A DNA stretch of 64,000 nt from Lineus longissimus (Eukaryota > Nemertea > Pilidiophora > Heteronemertea > Lineidae), in the NCBI RefSeq assembly GCF_910592395.1, contig NC_088318.1:12216349-12280348 (forward strand), written 5' to 3'. The notes below the pieces were generated by a model that ran no database searches, had not been told where the DNA came from, and worked only from the letters and a program-made list of their open reading frames with translations. Both the position numbers and the translations under genes were made by a program. Below, piece by piece: positions 12,631-26,625 of this stretch. Position 1 is the stretch's first letter. Each line of letters starts with the position of its first letter.

Positions 12631-13533
12631 CATGAAGCTAGGTTGCTTCATGGTTTAGGGGAAACATTAAACAGATTCCCGATGGTTCACACCAAAGTTC
12701 TGACTGCCATAGGGTCCTGTCGATCAACAAGCCTTGAGGAGTGAGAATACTGATGATGGATGACCACTGATCTTCCCTAATGCATCATTCACCACCACAT
12801 TGCACATAAGTCCATCAAAGCCCACATATGCTGGTAAGAGATTGCTTCATGCCAGGGTCAACAGTAGTACTTTCAACTATTTGAAAACCTTCTTACTGTT
12901 TGAGACTCACATTTTTGTTGTGTGTATGGAAACTATGACAAGTTTGCACTTACCATCTAAAAAGTTATCCAATCAATGAAAACCACACTAGCTGTCAATC
13001 ACCAATCCGTGTTGATGGAATAAAGATATCCGGCAAAAATACTGGGATTTGTGACGTGATTGTATCTGTCGGATCTGAATTTTCATTGTCAATAATTCTG
13101 CTCTCATCCGCATATTGCCACTTTAAAATACATTGAGCCCTGTCAATCATAATTATGATGAACATAATATGGAAAAAAGAAAAGAAATTAAAAATGTTGG
13201 CAGGGCTGTCCTGTTTCTGTTGTAATGATTGATGAAATCCAGAGATCATTTTGGACAAAAAGTCGTTATTTTGTTCTGACGAGACATGTGAGAGACCTAA
13301 ACCTTTAGAACTTGCTAGTTCTTCCAGTCATTCATCTGTTGGTGAAGCTAAAACCCCAGAACCAGATGAAAAATAGATAACTTTGGTGGAGTAGAAATAG
13401 GGTGGGTTTGTTCAAACAGGTTCGAAACCATCACTTTGTTGTTTATTTGTTTCAGTCATCAGTAAAAACCAAGAAAAGCGGGATGTCATTGACAAGGAAG
13501 ACTTTGTCTCATCCTTACTCACAAACAAAAACA

Positions 13534-13552
13534 ACACCCATTATATGGGTGT
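13534..13552. repeat. Perfect short palindrome
   Basis: ACACCCA-TTATA-TGGGTGT is a seven-base perfect hairpin with a five-base loop. Confidence 0.5.
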
Positions 13553-13995
13553 CGTCTTTAAGTATTAAACTTCCCAAATAGCCCTGTTACTTTTCAACGC
13601 TAGAGCTCTACGGTCGCGTAATTGGCAATTACCGTACGATTGCGAGCCAATTTCTTGGCTTACACATGCCAGGACCTCTTCGGGAAAAAGGCGAAAAAAA
13701 CGGCCGATCTTGTTTATTGGATCTTGTCTGATTGATGCCTCGGTCCGTTTCCATAAAACATGAAAGAGCGTTTTTGTCCAAATTGGTGGCAACAATTCAA
13801 TGGCGGGCGCATCAATTACGTTAAAGCGATGAGGCAGATAACTTGAATGTTTCTGGCAAATGAAAGATGAAATTACGTGTTTCGTATTCAGGTCGTGAGC
13901 CGTGTATCTGCATGTTTTGGCGCTCGTTTTGTCCCTGGACGATTTGGCAAACTTCCAGGCATACATTATCTTGGGTCCTACTGGTGCTGCATTTG

Positions 13996-14085
13996 GTACA
14001 GTGCCTGCAAACTGGTAATTTTTGTCACTGTGACAATTATTGGTTCGAGGAGCATTTCATCTGCAGGTAAAACTGGTACACGCTG
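13996..14085 (+). repeat. Dispersed repeat family 2, partial copy
   Basis: CAGTGCCTGCAAACTGGTAA, TTTTTGTCACTGTGAC and CATTTCATCTGCAGGTAAAA match the start of the 4801 copy. It contains CTGCAG|GTAAAA, an acceptor-plus-donor-like junction. Confidence 0.55.
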
Positions 14086-16023
14086 AGTTTGATATGTACA
14101 ATTACAAAGTGATAAGAAATCTGCCATGGTGCAAATTTCCAGTTAGAAATTTACCAAAATGATCTGAGAAGTTTAGAAAATATAATCCGAACTGCAAGAA
14201 CACTTCATTGAATATGCCAAAATGCAACACATCTTCTTTGAATATTCAGCAACCAATTATGACCTGGTTGTCAGTCCTATCCATAAATTTAATGATTCCC
14301 CCAAGTTGCCAATGAAAAACCATGATGTTCATTACGCCGCATTAAGTTTTGAATAAAAATTAATGACATGCGCCAAATAAAGTCATCCCCATTCATCAAT
14401 TCATTCAAAATTAATGACAAGTTTAATCCCCGGCGACATCCTTGGGCAAATCAAAAACGTATGCTCTTTTTGTGATCAGATTTAAAAGATTGACACCATG
14501 TTTTAAATTAACCAATCGGATTGACATTTCAATTAAATTAAGTCAATTATCAATTAAATTAAGGAGATAGGGCGTGTTCTTTGTGGTTTAATTGGCGACA
14601 TCTGTGAGGCGAGATGCGGGTGGGATGGGTCTGTGCGCCGCTGCTGTGTATGTTATCATGGTACACTATTTCATGTCGCGTGCCATGGCGCACGTCGTCG
14701 ACTTTGCAGTGCGTGTATTTGGCTCCACCAACGTGGTCCACTTCTGCCGTCAGCTACATCAATGGGTACAATGCGCCGTGATTTACTTGAGTAATTGGAG
14801 CTCTTCAGTAAATGGAGGTGTAGAATCAGACAACTCAAGGGCTACTAAGTGTCGCGACAATGGAAGTGGACATTAAGAAAGGAATAGAAGTGGACGTTCT
14901 GAAAGATATTGATGCCTCGGCACCAGCTTGTCGGCTCTCTGTGGTTTTGAAAAAATGGACTGGCTCAATGACAAATGCTGGTCAATACTGTTCGGTTTGG
15001 TTTCTCGGGGAGTTTCAGTTGTTTGAAACTTTCCGTGAAGACGAGAGTCGGCTTGGGAACTCCCCAATCTGTCATCTCGAATGACAATCTGAAGTGTCAC
15101 CCTATAGCCTTAGTTTTATTTTTTAACAAGTTTTATACAGTTGAATCAAACATGTCAGGTCCCTCGTGTCAGAATAAACATTTGCTTGAAAAACAAACCC
15201 ACGTCTTCAATCGCCATGATCTAGCAAGTAACTTCTTTTCATTGGAGTTAACTTTCTTTAGCCTCCTTCAGGGACTTTCCAACCTCATGTACGAGAGTTG
15301 AAAATAAGCGATATCATCGAACCTGTCGGACCAGGTGCGGCCTGTCATTTGGTCTCGCCTTGACAAACCCAAAGGGCAAAATCTCAATACCCTAACCGGC
15401 GGTGCTAAATTTCTCTGGCATGCTATTTACTATTCAGTGAGAAAAAATACTACAGGGGCCAAAAAACTGTCGGCTTTGGTAAAATACAGTTGGCACTTAT
15501 TAGCCATGAGGGCCTCGGAGTGGGGTTTTCTTTACTTGTCATATACAAGTTAGTCAGAAGAAATACTACAGGGGACGAAACCTGTGAATGTCGGGGAAAA
15601 TACATTTAAATTTCTTATAGAACATGTAGAATGGTCCCATTGGTGGACTTTTCTGTTGGTAAGTAATAGGACTGGTTGACTAAATTTGTTAAGACACTGC
15701 TGCAGCTGGTTTTGTTTTGTGGTCTTTTAGAATGACTTTGATGTCAGGGTCTCCACTGGTCTCAGGCCTCCCCACTATGGCTACATTGGAGAAAATTGTT
15801 TCCCACTGGTTGATCAGTCACAGACCTGAGCCATCATCACCAAGCATGATAAATCAGTTCTGAATAATGATTATAATGCCCTTATAAGAATTTTGTGAAT
15901 GGTTCTATAAAATAACTCAGTGAGTGCAAGATTAATGAATAACACATGCAGGCCTGATTGGAATTTCATAAGATGGAGGGCAACATGATAATAGCTTCAA
16001 AAATATTCATAACTGGCAGATAA

Positions 16024-16101
16024 ATCTCTAATCAGGGCAACTCTCTATCATGGACAGCACTGGTCTGCCCTAAAGATGTCCTTAATAGAGAGGTTCTACT
16101 C
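16024..16101 (-). mobile_element. MITE family 1, decayed partial copy
   Basis: It contains TCTAATCAGGGCAACTCTCTA and ends GTCCTTAATAGAGAGGTTCTA, the reverse complement of the left part of the family. The terminal ACTGTA is mutated to CTCTAC. Confidence 0.6.
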
Positions 16102-18840
16102 TACATAGAAGCATTTAAAAAAGCTATCACACTCTCCCTTTAACAAGGCAAACTCTCCAACAAAGAACACTTTGCTGAAAAAGTGTCAAAACTATCTGCG
16201 ATTGTTGGTAATTACGCACGTTCTTTGAGTGAAGTGCCATAAGACGAACGAACAACTCGCCTGTGTCAATGGCGGGAAATACAGCGCTGTTATTGGCATA
16301 ATGGACGCTACTCAATAACGGTCAAAAAGACTGACTCACGTCTCGGCGGAAAAAAGGTGTGCAGTATCATATGATGGCGTGGAGAGTTTCTTGAACAATA
16401 ATATACCAGCAAAGACCCCACACTCTGAGGAATACAGGTTTGTGAGTTACTGAAAGACCTTAAACCCGTTGAGGTTTTTCAGGAATTGAAAGTCCTTGGA
16501 GGTTTTTCAGAACCTCAAAACAATCTCAAGAACCGCAAAACTAAAACACTAAATTTTTGGTTTTTGAGGCCAAACTTTTGAATTGTCTTTGAAAACCAGC
16601 ACCAAAAAGTTACTGAGAGTCAATAATGATGCATTTCGACAAGTCTCACACTCGCATTATCCTTATGTGAGTCATATTAGTACAATTTCACCATCCAGAT
16701 GGCGTTGAAAAGTTGAGAAACCGAAGCCTGCAATTAACGGAATGAGCGGCCAAAAGAAACCCAAAACATGATCCATTTAGATATATCTTAGTACGAAAGG
16801 TTAGGCTACTCGGTCTCGAAATATGTAAGCTAAATAACAGTAGTATCAAGTCGAAGATGTCATGTTCATGTACATCTTGTACAGTTATGTGTACAAAATG
16901 CACTAGAAAATCTGTCATAGTTGGATTGGTGTGGTATGTACTTCTCTCAAACATTTTGATATTGTATTTCCTTTACAATTAGCCGAAGAAGTCCCTCATC
17001 AGGGTAATCAGAGCTATTCCCTGGTGAGGGGAAAATCGGCGCGTCCGGTAACGCGGTATCGGACACCGTACGTCTCTCAAGAATATGATAGCGAGAAATT
17101 AATAATTATCGGAGAAATTGTTTACTCTGGTTTATCGTTTCATTATCATATCATGTTTTTTTGCAATTTAGTCATTGAATGGTGTTGTTTTACTATCTAC
17201 TCAAATTCTGACAACATGGATGAGTTTGTGATACACTTTCATACTTAGTAGCTGAAACTCAGGTTTCATCTCTACCCGGCAACTTCCGCAAGTTTTTTTA
17301 TTCAAGATATTTGAAGTGGGTAGATTTCTTGAAGCTTTCTAACTGAATGTGTTTCTATCCTGAACTAAACCCGTTTCTTTCCTAACCAAAATATTTTTAA
17401 GGGAAGTGCAATGAAGAAAGTGAAAAGAGTCAGATCTGTGATTGGTCGGTTGGTGGTGGTTCAAGCCCATGCAGTACTACCGGTCACGTTCGAATTTCAG
17501 ATGACTAGAGTTGCCTAAGCGAGTCTAAAGGGTAAATCGTTGAGCCAGTTTTTCTCTCCCAAGCATGACACCTCTGACTCCGGTTTCATTGAGCTATAAA
17601 AAAGGTAGAATATCTTGAGCTCACATATAGGAAGTTGCATGAGCAAACCAACATGCCTGAAGTTTCGCGATTTACAGGGACAGCTTTGGCATGGCGCTTG
17701 TACTGTAGGTGTGTACTGAGTGAGTTGCGAGTGACTATCAGTTACCATGTCTAATACCAGCAAGTAAGCCTACCCTTCCGACAACATTTATTCGGCAAGA
17801 TGCTTTCACCATGCGGAAGACAAACGCCTTGATTAGGCTGGCCCAATTAGAAATCTGGAATGGCGGTTAATGACTGAGTATGATCAGAATTTAAGGTGGA
17901 GAGATTAAATCATTGTTTTTGCTGATGTTACCATTGAGTTTTCCCTTGCAAATTTGATTTTTACCTCCACAATGGGAGTAGGTGGCAGGCGTGACAATAC
18001 ATAATGTATCCATTAAAAATCTGTATAACATGCTTATATCAGAAACAAAAGTATTGCTCATCCATATGACACAGATCCGTTTGTTTTTCTCCTTTCATGA
18101 TTTCAAGATTTATTACGAGGCGCTTGTAACGCTATCGTCAGGGAGAGTTACCATCAAAGCCTAAAATATGCACCCAAACATGAAAAGGTTTCTCTTTCTC
18201 AAAGTCTCTTGTTGTCATCAGCCTATTATCAGTTGTCAAATGATGCCGGTTTCATCTTCTTTTGACATGATTTGATGAAACTTTATAACTTATCAGCCTA
18301 TCAAACCCATATTGATGCGTGTGTGAAGGATTTTTTGTGACGTTTATGATTGTCATCCCTGTACTGCTACTATAAAAGGGAGTGTAAGACCATGAGGTTC
18401 AGAATGATACCAAGGTTTTGATGGTGGCAATAGACTTGGCTTGACTTGATCAGTCAATACTTAGGGCTTTGAACTACTGGCAGAAGTTTCATCGGCACTC
18501 TTGTAATTTGAAGTACTATAACTTTGCGTCGTGTAACATAAAGTCTAGTACCCTCGAAGTGAAGACCATTCAACGAGGGACATTAACATCTAAAAACAAA
18601 CCATGATGCTGATCTAAAGTAATTTGTTTAGTCTCACCCGGGTACATTACCTATTGATTTGACAGAATAAGACAATATTATCTTACATGGCTTCTAGTTT
18701 TCCCCGCAATATTTACCATAGTTATGTAGCATTAGTCAGCCTCAATATTACAAGCCATGAATATTCATAGAATGATTATAACTGTTTCAAATAGTCATGA
18801 AATATTGAATCACTTAAGCTCTGAGCAAACGAGCGTTTTA
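16102..18840. other. No gene seen
   Basis: It includes short GGTTTTTCAG repeats at 16470-16520 and open frames up to 105 codons (16931-17248) without splice support. Confidence 0.45.
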
Positions 18841-19060
18841 AATCACTGCAACATGCAGTTATAGTTGCTGCTATGTGCAACAAAAAGATCTCTCATCTGC
18901 AGGTAAACCGGCAATCACTGGATTTGATTTTGATTACATGTCACTGTGACCACTGATTTTTGTTGCATGCAACTGCAATGACTACTGCAATTGATGAATG
19001 CAATCATGATTACAGGCCGCAATGATTTAAGTCATTCGTTTGCGGGTCACTTAAGAGATA
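18841..19060 (+). repeat. Dispersed repeat family 2, long copy
   Basis: It shares GATCTCTCATCTGCAGGTAA, ATGTCACTGTGACCACTG and ATGATTACAGGCCGCAATGA with the 4801 copy. It carries TCTCATCTGCAG|GTAAAC, resembling an AG|GT recursive splice junction. Confidence 0.58.
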
Positions 19061-22000
19061 TTCATCTAAGTTATACCGTTCTTTGTGAAATATTGTTGCG
19101 TACTATCCAATTCGTGTTTATCTTGCATTCGTTTTCTCATTTCCTAATTGCGGAGTTCTTCATTTCTTTGTATAAGTAGCGTCGTTTTTGTGCCGCCGGA
19201 AAAAAACTTTGTATTTGCCAATGAAGGATGCATAAGTATCAGCATGGATGGCCGACTAGCGTCTGTTCCTACTTTAAAACATTAGAAGTTTTGTGGGTGT
19301 TTCTTTTACTGGAGTGTTTTGGTTTTCTTCCCATAGTGTGTTGGGCGGCAATTATTCTTTCAACCAGTCGTTTCCTGGCTGTTTTCAAACCGAATTTAAA
19401 TAATGTTTTATTTAAGCCGATTTCATGAATAGCTATATTCCCAAAAATAAAAAGCACATTATTTTGATTGGAAAACCGAAAGATGTTACGAAATCCACCA
19501 AAATTTAAATTGTGAAAGTTGTTGTGAAAGAGTGATTAAAAGGAAAAAAGTTATCGCATGTGAGGAAAATGCTTCTTCCAATACCTCTGGGTCTATTCAT
19601 ATTCAAGTCACAACGTTGAACACTGTTGAGGTATGACTCTATCTTCATCTCGGGCAAAACTTTTTCATCTCTCAATATATGGGTCGAGATTAGCTGCTGA
19701 AACGCCGTGAAATTACACCATCAGTCCATTTCTTCTGGCGTTGTTTTTCACCCATGGTCGATTAATCAAAGCAGGGGGGTGAGAAAAGCGCCAACTGGCA
19801 CTTGAACTGCGAACATTCTGACTACATCATCCTAAAGGAGTACTTTATCATCGCGTACGAGTTGAATTGGACGTAAAATCTTTCGGGTAATCGCGGTGTT
19901 TCGCCGTGGTTTTGACGGAAAACCCACCAAGCGGTCGTCCATCATAGCAGTGATACACTTCATCAGCACCTTTTTGCATTTTCGTAATATTGCTTTGTAA
20001 TATTTCATAGTGGTTGATTAATCGGTGGGTCAGGTCAGGTGACACCGCTTGGCTCGGCGACAGACGCTGACCGTTTACGCAGTCGTGAGTTTTATCGAGT
20101 TTGGGCAAAGTTTTCCACGGATGATGACTTTCTCTTGCAGAGGGCAATCAACTCAGCTACTAGACTTGTCACAAGGTTAGGTTAAAATTACTCACCTTCC
20201 TATCTCTGATCTGTTTGTGCTTCTGATTTCGACAATTGTCAAAATAATCTCGGCCGGACTCTTCCCTTCGTGTTGAAGTTGAAACCAGGATTTGAAAATG
20301 TTTACTGTTATCTCCATTTGTGGTGCATACTGCCATCAAATGGGGTCAATTTCATCCATAATTAAGTCCCATGGATGAATACTCGAAACCCAAAAAGCAA
20401 TTTTCACCTTGGTGATGTATCTCAAATTTCCCCGTCTGTTGATAAATTTGTCCATTCAGTTGCCTGAGATGACAAAACATAATATGATATTTCTTTCTTT
20501 CTCCTCTCCTGAATGGTCATCTAACTTGCAAAGTTGTCCGCCTTTTACATGTTCTAGGCATTGTGTTCCCTCAAATCATTTAGCATTTAGCAACGATCAA
20601 ATTTTATTGCTCATTGCACGATCAAATTTTATTTCTCATTGTGTCCCAAAAAATCTTGATAGAAAATCGCAAATTTCTTGCAGCAGCATGAATGAGAGCA
20701 ATGGGTTTGACATTGTTGGATTTCTCTGCGATAATACACAACAATGATGAAAGTGTGAGTGCAATACAATCGAAAACAAAAGAAAGCGTGCAAAAAATTA
20801 TTCATTTGGCTCCGTTTATCTTGGGGACTACTACAATCTCGTATGGGTGGGGTTTAGGGATGGTAATGCAACATCGTAAGAGTTCGAATATCAGGGATGG
20901 GGCTCCCTGAATTTGGATTCTATTCCACCCTGTGGCAAGAGAGGTCATCGGCAGATTAACTTTTCTCATAACGAATACACAAGCAGATGCAATCCGTGTG
21001 CAGCCCCTTTATTAGATAATACAAGACCGATCCCAATCGCGTTACAATCTGGGCCCAGTGATCCGTTTCCATGCCGATCACGGGCAGACGACCCTTGAGT
21101 TTTTCAGCAGACGTCAACAAAAGAAAGGTGTGGTCATCTGCCTCTTTCATTTACTAAATCTTTTGATGTCGTTTTTGGTTAATTTCAAGTAAACTTGAAT
21201 GTGACCTCTGTGCATTGTACATAGGCATGCACACGGAATGTACGGACATTGCATGTCAGCTTACGCTGATGCCAGCCCAATTACGGTTTTTGCATTTTGG
21301 CATTTGTAATGAGCTGTCCTTTGATCCCTTTGTCTGCTTGATTAACATTTTTGGACGATTGGTTACAACATGGAGTGGCTCATTCAAACTGCTTCCAATT
21401 TCCATATCACGGTTTTTTCTCGTAGTGAAAAATCCGGCCCGGGCTTGTCACTGGGCATCATTATGGATTCTTTTGTTTAAGTTGATTGACTTAACCCTTT
21501 ACGTTTGGGAGGTGTGGCCTTGTTTCTTGGATGGGATCCTCTCCATGTAAAACAGGAAGTTTTAGATGGATAACTTTGCCGAAATCCGTGAATTTAAATC
21601 TGAATGTGAATTTAAATTTCGTAGCAAAGCTCGAAACCTGCCATAATTAAAAGCCCCAAATGAACATTTTGGTGGAAGAACCCACAAATCTTTGACTAAT
21701 GATTTTTACAACTCTGTCATCTATTCAAACCGCAATATCGAATAATCATTTAAAACTAAAATGTCATTGAAAAAGTTGCATTATGTACCACACAACTGAC
21801 ACGGATATCTTTTGTAATGTAATATTTTAAATCATGTTACAATAATCTGGCCCGGTATCCCCTGGCAGTTGGCTGCCTTCAAAAGAAACCTCGCGATTGC
21901 TGCACCTCGTTTTCTCTGAGGACTCCTAATTGAATGGTCCCAGACTCCGAATCATTGTTATTTTTTCTGGCCTCACCTGTCATCTCTGCAACCTATTGTT

Positions 22001-22990
22001 CTTTTGTTTGCCATGTTTGCGTTCGCCGCACCTCCTCCTTTCGTGAGGCAAAATGTCCCACTATCCGTGCAGAGCATGAAACTCACATAGGATGGCGCAC
22101 CTTGAGTACCATTGACAGCAATTTACCGCCTTAAAACTTACGAAATTTTTTCCCTGGGAAAACTTTTGAGGCACCCTGGAGTAAAGGACTGATTCTTATT
22201 CTCTAATTTTGGAACTTTTCACTGGCTTTTTCAACTGCGTAGGCAGGTCGCACCCAGCACACCATTTTCACAGTCATCCTCCTGCATTCGAAATTTGATG
22301 CTTTGGACACAGGAGCAAATTTTGACACGCATTTTATAATCCTTCACGTCCCAGCAGAGACTTTGGGAACAGTTGACTGGTTATTCCCCCAGACTATAAT
22401 TATTCGGCACACATTTACAGGATTTTCCATGAAGAGTTCAGTCAATTTTGGATACTAAGGACTGCAGTGGTGAAAATAATCAAATTTCATTAGCTGATAT
22501 TATGCAAGGACTCTCTCGAGGACCATCAAGGATTTTTCTTGAGACTGTTTCCTTGAGGCTGGACAGGATATTTGGATTGGCGAATTCATACTGTTGTTCA
22601 GATTAGATTTACCGAATTTGGGAAAATTCTCTTTCACAAAATTAACTTTTAAAAGATTTTTAGAGAATTTGTATGGATTTCGAGAGAACTTTCTAATGAC
22701 TTTGAGATTGTCTTGTAAGTAGTGAGTTTCCTTGGGAAGTTTTTGCAACAAAATTCACTTGTGAATGGAGGATTTATTTTTCTTTTTATATGCCATATTG
22801 CATTCTGTATCAATCAAGTCTGCGTTCTTCTGCGGAATTGTGCCCCTTTCATTTCACTGGATCATGCATTTGAGCTACACTTTAACGTTTATGCAAATTG
22901 AATTGTCAGACTAATTTCATTCAAATTATAATTCAAGAGGAGGAGCATTTCAAGTGGCATTATCGTGTCATTATTGTGACAAATTATCAT
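19061..22990. other. No gene seen upstream of the first coding exon
   Basis: Two overlapping frames of about 111 codons (20409-20747 and 21215-21550) have no motif or junction support. The region should hold the promoter and 5' UTR of the 23031 gene, but no core promoter is clear. Confidence 0.4.
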
Positions 22991-23030
22991 ATTTTAATCG
23001 ATTTCTGTTCGGTTTGAGTTTGAAGAGAAA

Positions 23031-23115
23031 ATGTCGATTACGAGCATGAAGTTTGAAAAGCCGCCTTGTATGGACATTTATCGTCATTATGACTTCATGA
23101 ATAACTTTAGAAAAG
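23031..23115 (+). CDS. Candidate first coding exon of a multi-exon gene, product not recognised
   Basis: The ATG at 23031 sits in an AAAATGT context, and an in-frame TAA lies at 22995-22997, so it is the first Met of its frame. The frame runs 28 codons plus one base (phase 1) into a textbook donor, AAAAG|GTGAGT, at 23115/23116. The product starts MSITSMKFEKPPCMD and ends in a basic-aromatic stretch (MNNFRKG). It has no signal peptide or membrane segment. The exon joins in frame to 28141-28191 across a 5.0-kb intron. No clear promoter was found; a TATATGCC stretch lies near 22786. I do not recognise the family. The splice consensus and phase match are what I see; that it is a gene is inference. 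The open frame is short enough to arise by chance. Confidence 0.5.
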
Positions 23116-23815
23116 GTGAGTTCCTCAAATTACTGCTGGTTTTCACTTTATAATCCTGCAAAGTTCACTTTGTAAAAAGCATGCTTTAGTCACAAATTGC
23201 CAAAATGTTTGATCAAAGTTGCGTTTATTTTGTCCACAATCGGGCAATAAAAAAATTATGAGGGATTAAGCTTTACAATTGGTGTCAACATAATATTTTG
23301 AATCTGTACTTATTTTTGCAAGTAGAAGGAGAAAAATAGGCACCAGCGTAAAGTTTCTTGGCATATTCTCTCTAAGAACGAAATTCTGACAAAGGTCTTG
23401 TGATTTATTCCTCAGATTACACCTTGCTATAAAAGGCTAATAACCCAGATTAATTCCCTGACATCTTCCGCGACGTCCAATTCTACAAATGACCTCTACT
23501 ACGTCCGTGCGTCTCATATTTTACACATCTCGCATCTCAAGACGGCTTAATCACTCGGCTCGTCTCCGGCCCAGATAATGTCATCTTCGTGTTTCTCCTA
23601 ATTAACTACCTGCATCGACGCAGAGTAAAAAATTATTTTGCGTGTTTCGTAAAATCATTATGCAAGATCGTATCCCGTCATGTTAATTCTATTTGTTTCA
23701 TGCTAACTGTAATGTTTCCGCATTTTAGTTGCAACTTGGTGACAATTTCCATGACGAGAAATTTTATTTTTTTAGACAATAATGCGTTGTGTTCTTACCT
23801 TTTACATGTGTATGA

Positions 23816-24002
23816 TACAGTAAGACCTCTATCAGGGATGCCCTTGGGACTGACAAATGCTATTCTTGATTGAGAGAGTTACTGAATAGAAAGGTCAAAT
23901 TGATTGGAGACAACCAATTCGGGACCAAACTGGTGCCCTAATCATGGTAATAGGGAGGTTGCCCTTAGTAGAGAAGTGTCCACTAAGGGAGGTTCCTCTG
24001 TA
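23816..24002 (+). mobile_element. MITE family 1, full-length copy (187 bp)
   Basis: It starts TACAGTAAGACCTCTATCAG and ends AAGGGAGGTTCCTCTGTA. The ends are inverted repeats beginning CAGT and flanked by TA, the target duplication pattern of Tc1/mariner-type elements. It has no coding capacity. It lies in the first large intron of the candidate gene, 0.7 kb after the exon-1 donor. Confidence 0.8.
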
Positions 24003-25953
24003 ATTCTGTTTGTTTCATGTTGATCGTGATGTTTTCACCTTGAAGTTGGCTGTTAGGTGATGATTTCTCTGACAAGAATTGTTTTTGCCTTAGACAGATA
24101 AGGGTTTAAACATGAGATACGAGCATATACAGACTTTAGTAAAACAGACCCATTCCCTGAATAGCACTTACGTGATTTCAAAAATTGCCCGGCTTTGAAA
24201 AAGAGATGATAATCTTTACACGTTGCTATAAGATAACCTCTGAAGTTAACAGCCCAAAGACGGTATGCTGTAAAAAATGAAAATATGTAATGTATCATAT
24301 CATATCTGGATAGAACAAAGCGCAGGCAGTAGGGATTCCATACCAGACACAGAAAATTACTTTGAAGTTGTTGTCAAAAGAAAAAGAACTCTCCATCGAG
24401 TACCATTTTGAAGAAGTGCGTTGTAATGTGTTACATTATTAGCACAAATTTCGTTTTTTTGACCAGGGCTGTAATATTAGGTGTGAGAACGGCCTTTCAT
24501 CACAGTGTCGTCTGAATGTTTTCACAACTGGTACAGGAGTATTGCAATCTCTGATCTAAGGACAAAGGGGGCATCCTTTTATCAGACAACGTCAGAGATG
24601 TGAATATTGACGATAACATTGTTGTTGAGAAATAAAAATTTGGTGCAAGGATTTTCTTTCATAAGAATGTTATATTACAATAGTCACAACTTGAGGACGT
24701 CGATGGGGCACCCAGAACTTTTTCTCCCATGGAAAAATCATATAATTTCAACTTTTTCTTCATCGGTTTCATTACAAATAGCTTTGTTCTTCTGACTACT
24801 TACAAGACACAAGATGTATGAAAGTTTTTTCAGTGGACACCAGCAAGAATTAATAAAGATTAGTACTTATTTGTACTTGATACCAATAAGATACAAAATG
24901 CTGTCTTGTCTTACAACTTCTGGACAGGTACAAATTAGGTACAAATTATTTTTTGAACGTTGGATATGTGCATCAAAAATGTCTAGGATGTCAATAAACT
25001 CACAAGAAATTTTCTCGGAATCTAATATTGCAATTCGTACTAACAACTCGAGTATTTAGATTTTTTGTGCAATATCAGTTGGAGGTGTCATTACCTTTAT
25101 TACAAATAGCTTTGTTTTTTGTGCTTACGAAATTCTTTTAGGCTTTGGAATCTTTATTTATATCATGTATATCACAAACAAATATGTTTTGGATTCAATT
25201 AAGGTACACCTAGCATTTGCAATATTTGGTTTACAGAAACTAGAGGTCTATTTCATCTATCATGTAATATCGGGTATGGATTAAAGGAGGTGTCACATCT
25301 ATCTTACTAAACGAGAGGCAAGATTTTCCTGTCGGTGATTGTGGAACAAGGCCTCCATTTGTTACGCCTTGCTTGAACTAGCACAGGGCTTTGACATCAA
25401 TGTATCAACTGATCATGATTCTTTGGACGTGGAGCCGTGATGACCAGCCACACGTGCACCATCAGAGAATCAGGCATTGTCTCTGTGAAAGCTACAACGG
25501 TGAAAGCTACTACTAAGCTACCTCTTCTACTAAGAAAGCTATTACTTTCCAACCAAGACCCAAATGCAAAAACCACACATCAACTGGTAATTTGCTAGTT
25601 CTATGTTGAAACCTCGCCATGCCAGTTGGCAATGCATGATTCCCTCAAAAACAATAGAAAAGACTTCAGAGAAGCTTAGAATGCCCACTTGAAAAGTACT
25701 ATATTTTGGTCTTTCTGAAGTTCATTTCCGCAGTCTTATTCGTGATAATGTCTCCGTATCGTGAGCAGAGCAAGAATTTACGCTCATCAGAATAATCGGT
25801 GAAGCTACTACACAAAGAACCTGAACAATGGAACATGATTCAAAAACAGGGAAAAAACGCATACAGCGCCCGGATGAATCATCTTTAAGTGATGGACAGC
25901 AGAGACTTGAGATTCACTTGACCGAAGTCTGCGTCAAGTAAGATTGCAGAAAC
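24003..25953. other. Intron-like sequence
   Basis: AT-rich. TTACAAATAGCTTTGTT occurs at 24773 and again at 25100. CTACTAAG-type short repeats lie at 25480-25545. No exon is recognised. Confidence 0.45.
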
Positions 25954-26131
25954 AAGTGTACATTTTGTAGTGTAATGTGCAGAAAATGTATGGGGAGTTT
26001 AGATAAAGTTGGGTCGGTGGTGATTGCGCAATAACCACTTCATGCATTCACTTGTACAAAATGTACAGTGAAATGTTGAGAATATATGGAGTGTTTTGGT
26101 CAAGTTAGCTTGGTGTTGATTGCGAAATGAC
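25954..26131. repeat. Two-copy tandem repeat, about 97-bp period
   Basis: AAGTGTACATTTTGTAGTG through GGTGGTGATTGCGCAATAAC at 25954-26035 recurs as CTTGTACAAAATGTACAGTG through TTGGTGTTGATTGCGAAATG at 26050-26131. Confidence 0.65.
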
Positions 26132-26534
26132 AAGATGACCAGTGCTCGCGGGGACAAAGTGAGCGTAAACTCGCGACTGGTTTGTCGTGATCAATGGTCA
26201 CTGTGATAGAAAAATAATAACACGTTTTACTACAATGGGGAGGAATATGGTCAGATTACGAACTCCTTCAATGAATGTTAGAAGTGATCGTGAGTGCGTG
26301 GACAATGGGCGTGGTAGGGTAAGTTGTAAAAAGTCTTGGTTCTCATAACGATACTTGTAAACGAAAAAAACTAATACAAGAACAAGCGATTGTATTTATG
26401 AATACGTGATTGTGTTTGTGAATACGTGATTCAGCCCAATCTTCTGAATACACTTTGGCTTTATCGGTTCGTTTTGGACAATGGCACGTTAAAAACTTCC
26501 TTGTCGCAAACTATGATGTTTCCTGACCACTGCA

Positions 26535-26625
26535 AACAAGCAACTATTGTGATATGTGATTCAAATTGCAGGCTGCAGCAATTCAAATCATGGTCTGCAG
26601 GGTACTTTAGAGCAGTCAAGAACCC
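26535..26625 (+). repeat. Dispersed repeat family 2, partial copy
   Basis: ATTGCAGGCTGCAGCAATTC and TGGTCTGCAGGGTACTTTAG match the right end of the 18841 copy. Confidence 0.45.

Larger units (their letters stand above)
12631..16023. other. Unique sequence with a GC-rich island
   Basis: It holds a minus-strand frame of 133 codons (13565-13966) and a GC- and CpG-rich stretch at 14580-14880 that is open in two plus frames. Neither shows a known domain or paired splice sites. A family 2 repeat lies at 13996-14085. Confidence 0.4.

Noticed and set aside
13565-13966. 133-codon minus-strand frame as a gene
   Set aside because: It has an ATG but no recognisable domain, and the composition does not clearly favour coding. 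It could be a conserved non-coding element.
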